Origin: Patescibacteria group bacterium
Lineage (GTDB): Bacteria; Patescibacteriota; Saccharimonadia; CAILAD01; GCA-016700035
Direction: 5' to 3'
Assembly (NCBI GenBank): GCA_030917125.1
Contig: JAUPVH010000060.1
Coordinates: 1-6,362 of the forward strand
DNA: 6,362 bases
Below are positions 6,101 to 6,362 of the stretch, piece after piece (positions within the stretch are counted from its first letter, which is position 1; the number at the start of each line of letters is the position of its first letter). The notes under the pieces are model-generated. The model made no database searches and was not told the origin of the DNA. It worked only from the letters and a program-made list of their open reading frames with translations. The position numbers and the translations under genes are program-made.

Positions 6101-6362
6101 GTGACAGAACAAGTGGTCATTGCCATCGACGGTCCTGCTGGCAGTGGCAAATCCACTGTCGCCAAACTACTTGCCGAAGAGCTCGGCTTCATCGCACTCG
6201 ACTCAGGTAGCGTGTATCGAGCAATCGCCCTCGCCATGCTCCGCGAGAACTTGACGCCCGGCGACGGGTTGGCCGAATGGTTCTTGGGCCTCAATCCCCA
6301 AGTGGTAACACTTACTGAGGGTCGGGCCACTCACCTGTTTGGCCAGCCAATCAGTATGGAAG
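6101..6362 (+). CDS. cmk: Cytidylate kinase, N-terminal part (cut by window edge)
   Basis: CMP/dCMP kinase transfers phosphate from ATP to CMP or dCMP, feeding CTP and dCTP synthesis in the cytoplasm. The 87 visible residues begin [20 protein letters not shown] after the initiator, with the P-loop GPAGSGKST at 11-19 and the family's [12 protein letters not shown] motif at 33-44, compared with LDSGAIYR in E. coli Cmk. The usual length is about 220-230 residues, so more than half lies beyond the window. The GTG at 6101 is the first start codon after an in-frame TAG at 6092-6094; GTG at 6113 is a possible alternative but would trim the residues before the first strand. The ribosome binding site is weak (purine-rich 6081-6091). 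Another P-loop nucleoside monophosphate kinase is conceivable, but the DSG-x-YR motif favours Cmk. Confidence 0.88.
   Translation, partial: MTEQVVIAIDGPAGSGKSTVAKLLAEELGFIALDSGSVYRAIALAMLRENLTPGDGLAEWFLGLNPQVVTLTEGRATHLFGQPISME

Noticed and set aside
5574..6330. Two 124-codon minus-strand reading frames opposite the ABC ATPase domain and cmk
   Set aside because: The opposite strand encodes canonical ABC and Cmk motifs. The minus-strand translations are Ser/Arg-rich and unlike any family I know.

Overview
This window looks like a compact bacterial core-genome segment, with no phage, transposon, CRISPR or toxin-antitoxin content. Five recognisable genes fill almost all of it. Four are on the minus strand, read right to left: ftsK, a rodZ-like gene, yajQ and recA. 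They run in the order DNA translocase, membrane helix-turn-helix protein, nucleotide-binding protein, recombinase. A divergent plus-strand unit holds a type I ABC exporter half-transporter and the beginning of a cytidylate kinase gene. All stretches without a gene are under 170 bases.

The organism cannot be named from the sequence. The ftsK, rodZ-like, recA order resembles the spoIIIE-ymfM-pgsA-cinA-recA neighbourhood of Firmicutes. The glucodextranase-B-like/Ig-type domain inside the RodZ-like protein, the tight spacing and the moderate base composition would suit a member of the Patescibacteria (CPR), but that is a low-confidence inference. The four complete genes use TGA, TAG, TAA and TAA as stops, which gives no hint of a reassigned code.

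Layout: 1-301 recA 5' part (runs off the left edge); 302-407 recA promoter region; 408-905 yajQ; 915-1940 rodZ-like; 1933-4101 ftsK; 4102-4269 divergent promoter region; 4270-6018 ABC exporter; 6019-6100 short gap; 6101-6362 cmk 5' part (runs off the right edge). ftsK, the rodZ-like gene and yajQ are packed as one operon: an 8-nt overlap, then a stop codon that forms part of the next Shine-Dalgarno sequence. recA has its own promoter after yajQ.

The most notable observation is an in-frame TAA in recA at 35-37. It sits exactly where the conserved Walker A glutamate codon (GAA) is expected, and the correct reading frame continues on both sides. It is either a nonsense mutation or, given that it lies 35 bases from the window end, a sequencing or assembly error. 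Secondary observations are an inverted repeat straddling the recA -10 region, a stem-loop at the predicted 5' end of the ftsK transcript, and the unusual architecture of the RodZ-like protein. I see no clearly novel biological system here.
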